Below, in pieces: positions 1 through 5,852 of a DNA stretch of 9,729 nucleotides (positions are counted from its first letter, which is position 1; every line of letters begins with the position of its first letter). The position numbers and the translations under genes were made by a program. The stretch lies in NCBI GenBank assembly GCA_031402355.1, contig JANNSG010000187.1:1-9729 (forward strand), written 5' to 3'. Source of the DNA: JACMNW01 sp031402355. GTDB taxonomy: Bacteria > Pseudomonadota > Alphaproteobacteria > Rhodobacterales > Rhodobacteraceae. The notes beneath the pieces are model-generated. The model was not told where the DNA came from, made no database searches, and saw only the letters and a list, made by a program, of their open reading frames with translations.

Positions 1-92
1 ACCGAAGTGCCGCGCAAGCGAAGCATGTCCAGCACCTTGGAAAACGAATCCTGATCCAACGGATGATGCAAAGCGGAAGGTGTGTCGCTCAT
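1..92 (-). CDS. AraC-type transcriptional regulator, N-terminus only (runs off the window)
   Basis: Only the first 30 codons are present, beginning at the ATG at 92-90 and reading left out of the window. The peptide starts MSDTPSALHHPLDQDSFSKV and continues LDMLRLRGTS. A short polar leader followed by 'D..S.VL.ML.LRG' is the usual opening of AraC-family regulators whose N-terminal domain is a cupin-like effector domain (Cupin_6 / AraC-binding type), with the helix-turn-helix domain at the far C-terminus. That C-terminal part is not in the window, so the family call rests on this short match. The gene is divergent from the alpha/beta hydrolase at 185, with 92 bases between the two starts. This is the common arrangement of such regulators with the gene they control. 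No strong Shine-Dalgarno sequence is visible upstream of this ATG. Confidence 0.6.
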   Translation of the reverse strand, partial: MSDTPSALHHPLDQDSFSKVLDMLRLRGTS

Positions 93-184
93 AGACTGGG
101 ACTTTCAGCATGTAAATTCGAACTATAATGACTTTAAGTACTCATAAATTCAAGTAAAAGTTAAGATCATCGAAAGGGACAGAA
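93..184. promoter_or_regulatory. Divergent promoter region between AraC-type regulator and hydrolase
   Basis: This 92-base spacer is clearly A+T-richer than the genes around it. It carries a perfect TATAAT on the plus strand (124-129), and the opposite strand reads TATAGT over nearly the same bases, so the two -10 elements could overlap. A -35 for the plus strand at about 101-107 (ACTTTCA) is poor, as expected for an activator-dependent promoter. A ribosome binding site AAGGGA lies at 174-179, five bases before the hydrolase ATG. The promoter reading is inference from position and composition. Confidence 0.35.
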
Positions 185-973
185 ATGCCAAAAACCATAA
201 TGTTTGTTCACGGCGCATGGGTCACACCTGCGTGTTGGCAGCCTATGAAAGATTACTTTGAAGAACAGGGCTACCTCTGTCTGGCACCAGCATGGCCCTA
301 TTTGGACCGCCCGGTCAGCGACTTAAAAAAGCGCATTGATCCTGCATTTGCAAATCTTACTGTCGGAATGATTGTCGATCACTACGCAGCGAAAATTCAA
401 GCGCTGGCAGAACCGCCTATCTTGATCGGGCATTCCTTTGGTGGGTTGATTGTTCAGCTTTTGCTTGATCGTGGTTTGGGTCAAGCTGGAGTTGCCATCG
501 ACGCGGGCCCTCCGCGCGGTGTGCTGCCAAGTTGGAATGCCATCAAATCCGCGTCGCCAGTGCTTTTGTCTTGGCGCGGTTGGCGCAAGCTGCACAGCAT
601 GTCGTTCAAGCACTTCAGCAAGACTTTTGCCAACGGGCTGACACCACATGAAATGCGCGCGGCTTTTGATAGCCAGATCATTCAGGCGCCGGGCCGGATT
701 TATTTTGAGGCAGCACTAGGGCTTGGCGTCGGGTTGAATTTCGCCAACCCGCGCCGCGCGCCCCTGCTGTTGATCGCGGGCGGCACAGACATTACCAGCA
801 CGCCGTCCATGGTTCGTGCCATGTACCGCAGACACAAAAAATCGCCACGACCTGTTGCAAAGCTGGAATATGCCGGGCGCAGTCATTGGTTGATCGCGGC
901 CCCCGGTTGGGAAGAGATGGCAAGCGGAATCTCAAATTGGTTGACGACCCAAGAAACTGTGGCTCGGACCTGA
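185..973 (+). CDS. Alpha/beta hydrolase (262 aa)
   Basis: This is a cytosolic alpha/beta-hydrolase-fold enzyme of unknown substrate, with no signal peptide. The N-terminal strand MPKTIMFVHGAW gives the HG oxyanion-hole motif at residues 9-10. GHSFGG at 82-87 is the nucleophile elbow, with Ser84 as nucleophile. Asp202 in GGTDIT is the likely acid, and His234 in GRSHWL is the catalytic histidine. The length is normal for the family. The ATG at 185 is preceded by AAGGGA with a five-base gap, which supports this start. The gene is divergent from an AraC-type regulator that probably controls it. The 5' part has noticeably lower G+C (about half, against mid-fifties or more in purC), which hints at a different history. 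Esterase, lactonase or dehalogenase-like activity cannot be told apart from sequence alone. Confidence 0.85.
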   Translation: MPKTIMFVHGAWVTPACWQPMKDYFEEQGYLCLAPAWPYLDRPVSDLKKRIDPAFANLTVGMIVDHYAAKIQALAEPPILIGHSFGGLIVQLLLDRGLGQAGVAIDAGPPRGVLPSWNAIKSASPVLLSWRGWRKLHSMSFKHFSKTFANGLTPHEMRAAFDSQIIQAPGRIYFEAALGLGVGLNFANPRRAPLLLIAGGTDITSTPSMVRAMYRRHKKSPRPVAKLEYAGRSHWLIAAPGWEEMASGISNWLTTQETVART

Positions 974-991
974 CAACAAAAAGCCAGGCGT

Positions 992-1002
992 GGGGGGGGG
1001 GG
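992..1002. repeat. Homopolymer run of 11 G
   Basis: Eleven consecutive G lie 19 bases after the hydrolase stop codon. Runs this long are rare in ordinary bacterial sequence and are prone to slippage in replication and to sequencing length error. No gene I can support reads through it on either strand, so a phase-variation role is not shown. Confidence 0.9.
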
Positions 1003-1038
1003 CATACGTTCCGCCAGCGCCTCTTGCGTCTGTCCCGC

Positions 1039-1076
1039 CTAGCTGCTTGCGCGGATCCTCGCTGCTTGCGCGGATC
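1039..1076. repeat. 19-bp tandem duplication, two copies
   Basis: CTAGCTGCTTGCGCGGATC at 1039-1057 is followed at once by CTCGCTGCTTGCGCGGATC at 1058-1076, with 18 of 19 bases identical. A 19-base period is not a multiple of three, so the duplication would shift frame in any gene once encoded here. It looks like a slippage or repair duplication rather than part of a longer array, because no third copy is visible. Confidence 0.9.
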
Positions 1077-1086
1077 ATTGACCAGG

Positions 1087-1185
1087 TCATCTGATTTTCT
1101 TTTGAACCACAGGGCGTGGGGCAGGTTCATCACGCCGAACTTCCCCAAACGGCATATCAACCTCGCTTTCCGCCACCCAACCCAT
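1087..1185 (-). CDS. Possible small protein (32 aa), unrecognised
   Basis: An ATG at 1185-1183 opens a 32-codon frame ending in TGA at 1089-1087. It encodes a charged peptide starting MGWVAESEVDMPFGEVRRDE, then PAPRPVVQKKIR. It has no membrane segment. The case for it is a strong ribosome binding site on the reverse strand (GAGGAAGG, about nine bases before the ATG), an in-frame stop just upstream that fixes the start, and an otherwise empty gap. The case against it is its tiny size, no family that I recognise and only moderate G+C at third positions. Its stop overlaps (ATGA) a further 52-codon frame running to 932, which crosses the tandem duplication and the G-run and enters the back of the hydrolase gene. 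That second frame may be the remains of a damaged gene. Confidence 0.25.
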   Translation of the reverse strand: MGWVAESEVDMPFGEVRRDEPAPRPVVQKKIR

Positions 1186-1208
1186 GTGTTACGGCCTTCC
1201 TCAACCAC

Positions 1209-1223
1209 TTAAGAATCTCTTAA
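1209..1223. repeat. Short inverted repeat TTAAGA-N3-TCTTAA
   Basis: TTAAGA (1209-1214) and TCTTAA (1218-1223) form a perfect 6-bp inverted repeat around ATC. It lies just upstream (reverse strand) of the ribosome binding site of the 32-codon ORF. It is A+T-rich and low in complexity, so it may be chance. An operator is possible but unproven. Confidence 0.4.
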
Positions 1224-1273
1224 CAAAGCCGTCATATCTGAACTATATCAACTACTTACTCTGCATATCACGC

Positions 1274-1296
1274 GTGTTACCCGCACCCGGTAACAC
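1274..1296. promoter_or_regulatory. Perfect 8-bp inverted repeat upstream of purC, candidate operator
   Basis: GTGTTACC (1274-1281) and GGTAACAC (1289-1296) are perfect inverted arms around the seven bases CGCACCC. The repeat ends six bases before a TTGACA hexamer, a position typical of a regulator site. No U-rich tract follows, so it is not an intrinsic terminator. A lone GTGTTAC half-site also occurs at 1186-1192. I cannot name the binding protein. Confidence 0.5.
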
Positions 1297-1302
1297 ACCC
1301 CG

Positions 1303-1331
1303 TTGACACGGCCCCCCTCCCATCCGATAGA
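1303..1331 (+). promoter_or_regulatory. Probable sigma-70-type promoter of purC
   Basis: A consensus -35 TTGACA at 1303-1308 is followed, after 17 bases, by GATAGA at 1326-1331, which matches the -10 consensus at three of six positions. Transcription would start near 1338, leaving a leader of about 18 bases with the ribosome binding site GGAG at 1346-1349, six bases before the purC ATG. Strong -35 and weak -10 elements are common in Alphaproteobacteria. Confidence 0.45.
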
Positions 1332-1355
1332 GACCCGTCCTACCCGGAGCCTGAA

Positions 1356-2330
1356 ATGCCCGCCCTGACCCGCACCCTTGATCACGCCCATATTCCGGAA
1401 CTTCCGAACCCCTATTTCGGCAAGGTCCGCGATTGCTACGATCTGCCCGCCTCGGCAAATCTCGGGCCGCGCCGGATCCTGATTTCATCCGACCGGATTT
1501 CCGCCTTTGACCGGATTCTGGCGGCCATCCCTTTCAAAGGCCAGGTCCTGACCCAGGTCGCCCGGTTCTGGTTCGATCACACGGCGGATATCTGCCCCAA
1601 CCATGTGATCTCCTACCCTGACCCGAACGTTGTGATCGGCCGACATCTGACCATCCTTCCCGTTGAAATCGTCGTGCGCGGCTATCTTGCGGGCACCACC
1701 GGCACCTCGATCCTGACGCAGTACAAGGCCGGCCAGCGGGCCATGTACGGCCATGTTTTCCCGGACGGCCTGCGCGATAACGAAGCCCTTCCGACGCCAA
1801 TCATCACCCCCACCACCAAAGCCTTTGACGGCGGCCATGATGAACCGTTGACGGCACAGCAGATCATCGAAACCGGTCTTCTGACGGCCGCCCAATGGGA
1901 TGACATCTCGCGGATTTCGCTTGCCCTGTTCGCGCGCGGCCAAACGATGGCCGCTGAACGCGGGCTGATCCTCTGTGACACGAAATACGAATTCGGAACC
2001 GATGCCGATGGGCGCATTCTGATCGCCGACGAAATTCACACGCCCGACAGTTCGCGCTACTGGATCGCCGACGGCTACGAGGCTGCGTTCCTTGCAGGCA
2101 CCAGACCGCCGTCATTCGACAAGGACGTGATCCGTGCCTGGGTTGTGGCAAGATGTGATCCCTACGCCGATCCGATCCCCGATATTCCCGCCGATATGAT
2201 CGAAGCCACCAGCCGCACCTATATTGCGGCCTATGAAGCGATCACTGGTCGGCCTTTCGTGCCCGATCTGACTGGAAAGACCCCTCTGACCCGGATCCGC
2301 ACCAATCTTGCGCCCTATTTCACCGCCTGA
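1356..2330 (+). CDS. purC: Phosphoribosylaminoimidazole-succinocarboxamide (SAICAR) synthase, long form
   Basis: This enzyme makes SAICAR by the ATP-dependent joining of carboxyaminoimidazole ribotide and aspartate in de novo purine synthesis, in the cytosol. At 324 residues it belongs to the longer, yeast Ade1-like class rather than the short class of about 240-255 residues. Visible motifs are GKVRD at 22-26 (nucleotide-binding strand region), SSDRISAFD at 44-52, the PurC signature PVEIVVRGYLAG at 102-113, DTKYEFG at 208-214, and the second signature ADEIHTPDSSRYW at 224-236. The ATG at 1356 has GGAG six bases upstream. No other purine gene (purS, purQ, purL, purB) lies beside it, so it stands apart from a pur operon. 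The next gene, a sugar kinase, begins 69 bases downstream and may be read from the same promoter. Confidence 0.96.
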   Translation: MPALTRTLDHAHIPELPNPYFGKVRDCYDLPASANLGPRRILISSDRISAFDRILAAIPFKGQVLTQVARFWFDHTADICPNHVISYPDPNVVIGRHLTILPVEIVVRGYLAGTTGTSILTQYKAGQRAMYGHVFPDGLRDNEALPTPIITPTTKAFDGGHDEPLTAQQIIETGLLTAAQWDDISRISLALFARGQTMAAERGLILCDTKYEFGTDADGRILIADEIHTPDSSRYWIADGYEAAFLAGTRPPSFDKDVIRAWVVARCDPYADPIPDIPADMIEATSRTYIAAYEAITGRPFVPDLTGKTPLTRIRTNLAPYFTA

Positions 2331-2399
2331 AAGACCACTGTTTGCGCCAACAGGACAGCAATCGCTATGCTATTGGAAATTCTGCACAAGGACGATCCC

Positions 2400-3308
2400 A
2401 TGATTCTGAGCGTCGGCGAAGCCTTGATCGACATGTTGCCCCGCACCAGCCCGGCGGGCGAGCCATGCTTTGCCCCTTACGCAGGGGGCGCGGTGATGAA
2501 CACGGCCATTGCTTTGGCGCGGCTTGGGTCGGCATCGTCGTTTCTGACCGGGCTGTCGTCCGATCTTATGGGCGATGTGCTGCAAGAAACGCTGCGGGCC
2601 TCCAACGTCAATCTTGATCATGCGGTGCGGTCAGGTCGCCCCACCACGCTGGCCTTTGTGAAACTGACGCAGGGTCATGCGAGATACTTTTTCTACGACG
2701 AAAACACTGCGGGCAGAATGATGACCGTGGCCGACTTGCCAAAGCTGCCCGGCACCATCAAAGCCTATTTCACCGGCGGCATCTGGTTGGCGGTCGAACC
2801 CTGCGGCACGGCGCTGGAGGCATTGCTTGCGCGCGAAGCGGCAACCCGGGTCACGATGATCGATCCGAACGTAAGGCCCAGTTTCGTGCAAGATCGCAGC
2901 GCCTATACTGCACGGATCGACCGGATGATCGCAGTGTCGGATATCGTCAAGCTTTCCGATGAAGACAGCGAATGGCTGTATGGCAAGACAGATCCTGCGG
3001 CTTTGCTGGCCAAGGGCGTGAAGGTCGTGCTTGTCACGGAAGGCTCCAAGGGGGCCACGGCCCATACTGCGCGCGGGTCGGTGCAGGTGGCGGCCCCGAA
3101 AATCACCGTCGCAGACACGGTTGGCGCTGGCGATACCTTCAATGCGGGCTTTCTTGCCTCGCTGGACCGGGACGGCCTTTTGTCAAAATCCCAAGTGGCA
3201 AACCTGTCGGATGACGCCCTGCGCGCCGCTTTGTCTTTGGGCACGCGGGCGGCCGCCATCACCTGTTCGCGCCCCGGCGCAAACCCGCCCTGGGCACATG
3301 AGATCTGA
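2400..3308 (+). CDS. frk: PfkB-family sugar kinase, probable fructokinase
   Basis: This is a ribokinase/PfkB-fold kinase that most likely phosphorylates fructose to fructose 6-phosphate in the cytosol (EC 2.7.1.4 type). The N-terminus MILSVGEALIDMLP and the glycine pair in FAPYAGGAVMNTA (residues 24-36) form the sugar-binding half. DPNVRP (155-160) and KLSDEDSEWL (184-193) are typical of fructokinases. VTEGSKGA (212-219) and DTVGAGDTFNAGF (239-251) supply the anion hole and the catalytic base, Asp245. The ending ANPPWAHE is also common in this subfamily. I chose the ATG at 2400 (302 aa) over the upstream ATG at 2367, because AAGGA sits seven bases before it and the family normally starts at 'MILSVGEAL'. 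Ribose, 2-keto-3-deoxygluconate or another sugar cannot be wholly excluded as substrate. dtd follows after 12 bases and is probably co-transcribed. Confidence 0.88.
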   Translation: MILSVGEALIDMLPRTSPAGEPCFAPYAGGAVMNTAIALARLGSASSFLTGLSSDLMGDVLQETLRASNVNLDHAVRSGRPTTLAFVKLTQGHARYFFYDENTAGRMMTVADLPKLPGTIKAYFTGGIWLAVEPCGTALEALLAREAATRVTMIDPNVRPSFVQDRSAYTARIDRMIAVSDIVKLSDEDSEWLYGKTDPAALLAKGVKVVLVTEGSKGATAHTARGSVQVAAPKITVADTVGAGDTFNAGFLASLDRDGLLSKSQVANLSDDALRAALSLGTRAAAITCSRPGANPPWAHEI

Positions 3309-3320
3309 GGGCGCATATTC

Positions 3321-3770
3321 ATGAGGGCGCTTGTCCAACGGGTCAGTGAAGCCTCGGTTCAGGTTGACGGAACATTGGTGGGCCAGATCGGCCCCGGTTT
3401 GCTGATTCTGATCTGTGCCATGGCGGGTGATACCGAAGTGCAGGCGCAGTCCCTTGCCACAAAAATCGCAAAACTGCGGATTTTCCGCGATGTGGCGGGC
3501 AAGATGAACCTGTCGCTGCGTGATAGTGGAGGTTCGGTACTGATCGTCAGCCAGTTTACCCTTGCCGCCGATCTGCGTGGCAACAGGCCTGGCTTTTCCA
3601 CCGCTGCAAAACCCGAAGACGCGAGGCGTCTTTATGAGCAGTTCACAGCCCTGATGACAGCTGAAGGCTTTGCCACAGCAACCGGTCTGTTTGGTGCCGA
3701 TATGGCGGTCAGCCTGACCAATGATGGCCCGGTGACAATCTGGATGGACACCGCGGATCACCCTTCGTAG
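3321..3770 (+). CDS. dtd: D-aminoacyl-tRNA deacylase
   Basis: This enzyme hydrolyses D-amino acids (and glycine mischarged on tRNA-Ala) from tRNA, protecting translation in the cytosol. The protein is 149 residues, the usual length. It opens MRALVQRVSEASVQVDG, a hallmark of the DTD family. SQFTLAADLRGNRPGF (77-92) carries the first active-site motif. NDGPVTI (134-140) carries the Gly-cisPro motif that reaches into the partner's active site of the homodimer to reject L-amino acids. GLFGADMAVSL (122-132) is also conserved. The start at 3321 lies 12 bases after the kinase stop, with GAGG at 3307-3310 as a ribosome binding site overlapping that stop, which suggests translational coupling. Its 3' end faces the acyl-CoA synthetase gene 14 bases away. 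Confidence 0.97.
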   Translation: MRALVQRVSEASVQVDGTLVGQIGPGLLILICAMAGDTEVQAQSLATKIAKLRIFRDVAGKMNLSLRDSGGSVLIVSQFTLAADLRGNRPGFSTAAKPEDARRLYEQFTALMTAEGFATATGLFGADMAVSLTNDGPVTIWMDTADHPS

Positions 3771-3784
3771 GCTGCCCCGACGGC

Positions 3785-5677
3785 TTAGGCCCATTCCCAT
3801 GGATTGACGAATACACCCAAGACCGCAGTGACCGCCTGATCTTCCGTTGCCCCCGATTTGCGCAATTGCGCCACCAGACCGCGTTTCTTGTCTTCGACCA
3901 CCTGCTCCACCACGACCGGCAATCCGGCATCGGCAAGGGCAGCATTGTAAATGCGGGTAATCGCCATGCGGCGCAGATCGGGCTTAAACACTTTGCCGAC
4001 GGCGGTTTTCGGCAATTCCGCCAACACCTCGATGTATTTGGGCACGGCCGCGCGTTCCTGAATATGTTCGGCGGCATAGGCCAGCAGATCGTCAACTTCG
4101 GTTGCAGACCCCTTTGCCATTTCGACATAGGCGCAGGGCAATTCGCCCGCATGGGCGTCTGGCTGACCAATGGCGCCGACAAAGCTGACGGACGGGTGCC
4201 CCATCAACGCCTCTTCGATGATCGCAGGGTCGATGTTGTGACCGCCCCGGATGATCAGATCCTTGGCGCGACCGGTGATATAAAGGTAGCCATCGCTGTC
4301 AAATCGTCCCAGATCGCCAGATCGCAAGAACCGGTCTTCAACATAAAGCCCCTTGTTCTTTTCCGGCTCAGTATAGGTGGCACCGGAATAGACACCGGGA
4401 TTGGCGATGCAGATCTCGCCCACTTCATCAACGCCGCAGTCCCGAACAACGGCACCTGCCTCATCAAGATGCAGGATGCGCACTTGGGTAAAAGGCAGAA
4501 CAAGACCGACCGAGCCGTTCTTTTTCGCGCCGTCTTCCGGGTTGCACGACACAAGACAAGTGCATTCGGTCATCCCGTAGCCTTCGATGATCTGAACGCC
4601 AGTCGCGGCCTCGAACCGTCTGTAAAGCTCAAGCGGCAGGGGCGACGAGCCCGAGATTGCCCCCCTCAGGCTGCTGACATCTGCGTTGATCGGGCGCTGT
4701 AGCAATGCGGCAAGGGCGGTGGGTACCGTGATCATATAGGTGGCCCGCCACCGTTCGATCAAAGCCCAGAAATTATCGAACACGCCTTCGCCCCGGTAGC
4801 CCGCCGGGGTTGGGAAAACGACATGCGCGCCACAGGTCGCCATCGACATCAAGATCGGATAGGCGGCAAATACGTGAAACAGCGGCAAGGGACAAAGCAC
4901 CACATCGGACGTCTTGAAGATCAGATTGCCGCCCGCCCAGCCCTGATAGATCATGCCAGACACCCGGTGTTGGGCGACCTTTGGCATGCCCGTGGTGCCG
5001 CCGGTGTGAAAATAGGCAGCGACCCGGTCTGTCAAGCAGTCGTCAAAGATCAGTTTTTCTGCTGGCTGGCGGGCACATTCGGCATTGAAATTCTTGACTG
5101 TGGCAGCGTGTTGAACAGGGTTTTTCGGCCGCACCAATGGCACGATCCAGGATTTCGGCGGGGCGAGGTAACGGTTCAGGTCCACCTCAAGCACGGTTTT
5201 CACATTGGGGGCCAGACGCACTGCCTCGGCCACCCTTTGCGCCAGTTCGGTTTTCGGGAACGACCGCAACGTGACCACGACCTTTGCATTCGTCTCGCGC
5301 AGGATGGATGCGATCTGATCGGGCTCCATCAATGGGTTGATCGGCGACACGATGCCCGCAACCGCGCCACCCAGCAGGGTTACTACCGTCTCCAGCGAAT
5401 TGGGCAAGACATAGGCCACCACGTCGCTTTCGCCGACACCAAGTGACCGGAACAGGTTGGCCGCTTGCGTGATGCGCCCGTGAAGGGCGTTCCATGTCAG
5501 CGTCTCTGCACGGTCCTTTGGTCCGGACGTCAGTTGAAACGACACCGCATTCTTGGCGCCGTGCTTGGCCTTGGTTTGGCCAAGCAACTGATAGATGCTT
5601 TTGGCCACATCAAGCGTGTTCCAACCACCCTTGGCCTCAATCGCCCGCACGCTTTCGCGTGTAGTGAATTCCACCAT
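3785..5677 (-). CDS. Acyl-CoA synthetase (AMP-forming), about 630 aa
   Basis: This is an ANL-superfamily ligase that activates a carboxylic acid as acyl-AMP and transfers it to CoA. The motifs are in normal order: HTGGTTGMPKVAQH (224-237, ATP phosphate loop), EGYGMTECT (365-373), SGDLGRFDSDGYLYITGRAKD (453-473, ribose-binding Asp and hinge), RGGHNIDP (477-484), and PKTAVGKV (556-563) with the catalytic Lys562. About 65 residues follow that lysine, longer than a minimal ligase but in line with the 630-residue subgroup common in Proteobacteria. I start at the ATG at 5677-5675, preceded by GGGGGGA at an eight-base distance, rather than at the in-frame TTG at 5692, which would lie within that site. 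The acid is not predictable; medium- or long-chain fatty acids and aryl acids are all possible. It lies 173 bases downstream of the exporter gene on the same strand. Confidence 0.93.
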   Translation of the reverse strand: MVEFTTRESVRAIEAKGGWNTLDVAKSIYQLLGQTKAKHGAKNAVSFQLTSGPKDRAETLTWNALHGRITQAANLFRSLGVGESDVVAYVLPNSLETVVTLLGGAVAGIVSPINPLMEPDQIASILRETNAKVVVTLRSFPKTELAQRVAEAVRLAPNVKTVLEVDLNRYLAPPKSWIVPLVRPKNPVQHAATVKNFNAECARQPAEKLIFDDCLTDRVAAYFHTGGTTGMPKVAQHRVSGMIYQGWAGGNLIFKTSDVVLCPLPLFHVFAAYPILMSMATCGAHVVFPTPAGYRGEGVFDNFWALIERWRATYMITVPTALAALLQRPINADVSSLRGAISGSSPLPLELYRRFEAATGVQIIEGYGMTECTCLVSCNPEDGAKKNGSVGLVLPFTQVRILHLDEAGAVVRDCGVDEVGEICIANPGVYSGATYTEPEKNKGLYVEDRFLRSGDLGRFDSDGYLYITGRAKDLIIRGGHNIDPAIIEEALMGHPSVSFVGAIGQPDAHAGELPCAYVEMAKGSATEVDDLLAYAAEHIQERAAVPKYIEVLAELPKTAVGKVFKPDLRRMAITRIYNAALADAGLPVVVEQVVEDKKRGLVAQLRKSGATEDQAVTAVLGVFVNPWEWA

Positions 5678-5692
5678 GAATAATCCCCCCAA

Positions 5693-5825
5693 AATCCCAC
5701 GTTATAGTCCGCAGGTATTTTCCTCGGGTACAGGATGGATTGGATTGGACGATGTGACAAGCGTTGCCTGACCTTGCTACGCCACGTCACCGAATTATAT
5801 TGCAAAGCCGCAAGCCGCCCCCCCC
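5693..5825 (-). promoter_or_regulatory. Leader of acyl-CoA synthetase, with candidate promoter elements
   Basis: This noncoding spacer lies between the exporter stop and the synthetase start. On the reverse strand it holds a perfect TATAAT at 5799-5794 without a good -35, a TATAAC at 5706-5701 also without a clear -35, and TTGTCA at 5760-5755 with a poor partner. A short GGATT-type direct repeat covers 5733-5750, and a run of eight C on the plus strand covers 5818-5825. An own promoter for the synthetase is plausible but cannot be placed with certainty. Confidence 0.25.
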
Positions 5826-5852
5826 AACGGATGTCCGAACGGCTCAGCCGTT
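5826..5852 (-). terminator. Hairpin(s) at the end of the ABC exporter gene, weak terminator candidate
   Basis: AACGGCT-C-AGCCGTT (5838-5852) is a perfect inverted repeat overlapping two bases of the exporter's stop codon. Just beyond it CGGATGTCCG (5828-5837) is a second small hairpin, and AACGG (5826-5830) can alternatively pair with CCGTT (5848-5852). On the reverse strand the following bases are G-rich, not U-rich. This is therefore not a classic intrinsic terminator; it could protect the 3' end or attenuate read-through into the synthetase gene. Confidence 0.3.

Larger units (their letters stand above)
974..1355. other. 382-base intergenic region, no convincing large gene
   Basis: From left to right this gap holds a run of 11 G (992-1002), a 19-bp tandem duplication (1039-1076), a short reverse-strand ORF with a ribosome binding site (1087-1185), a TTAAGA inverted repeat (1209-1223), an A+T-rich stretch (about 1201-1270), and the probable purC promoter with an inverted repeat (1274-1331). 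No rho-independent terminator for the hydrolase was found. A 138-codon reverse-strand open frame spans 792-1208, but it has unusual composition, runs through the back of the hydrolase gene and matches no family I recognise. The left half may be a decayed gene. Confidence 0.6.

Noticed and set aside
792..1208. 138-codon reverse-strand open frame behind the hydrolase and in the gap
   Set aside because: It is Arg/Trp/Cys-rich, overlaps 182 bases of the well-supported hydrolase in antisense and resembles no family; the shorter frame with a ribosome binding site at 1185 is a better candidate.
1485..2039. 184-codon reverse-strand open frame
   Set aside because: It is antisense to purC and is a byproduct of high-G+C codon use.
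2338..2353. CTGTT-N6-AACAG inverted repeat after purC
   Set aside because: A 5-bp stem with no U-tract is too weak to call a terminator or regulatory hairpin.
2367..2399. Upstream ATG giving the kinase 11 extra residues
   Set aside because: The family normally begins at 'MILSVGEAL', and the ATG at 2400 has AAGGA at ideal spacing, which the upstream frame would read through.
3771..3784. Possible bidirectional terminator between dtd and the acyl-CoA synthetase
   Set aside because: The 14-base spacer and its flanks form no stable stem followed by a T-tract on either strand that I can see.
3866..4702. 278-codon plus-strand open frame
   Set aside because: It is wholly antisense to the acyl-CoA synthetase, whose motifs are complete. 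It has no recognisable domain and an odd His/Arg-rich composition.
5678..5692. TTG start giving the acyl-CoA synthetase five extra residues
   Set aside because: It falls in the G-rich ribosome binding site that serves the ATG at 5677.
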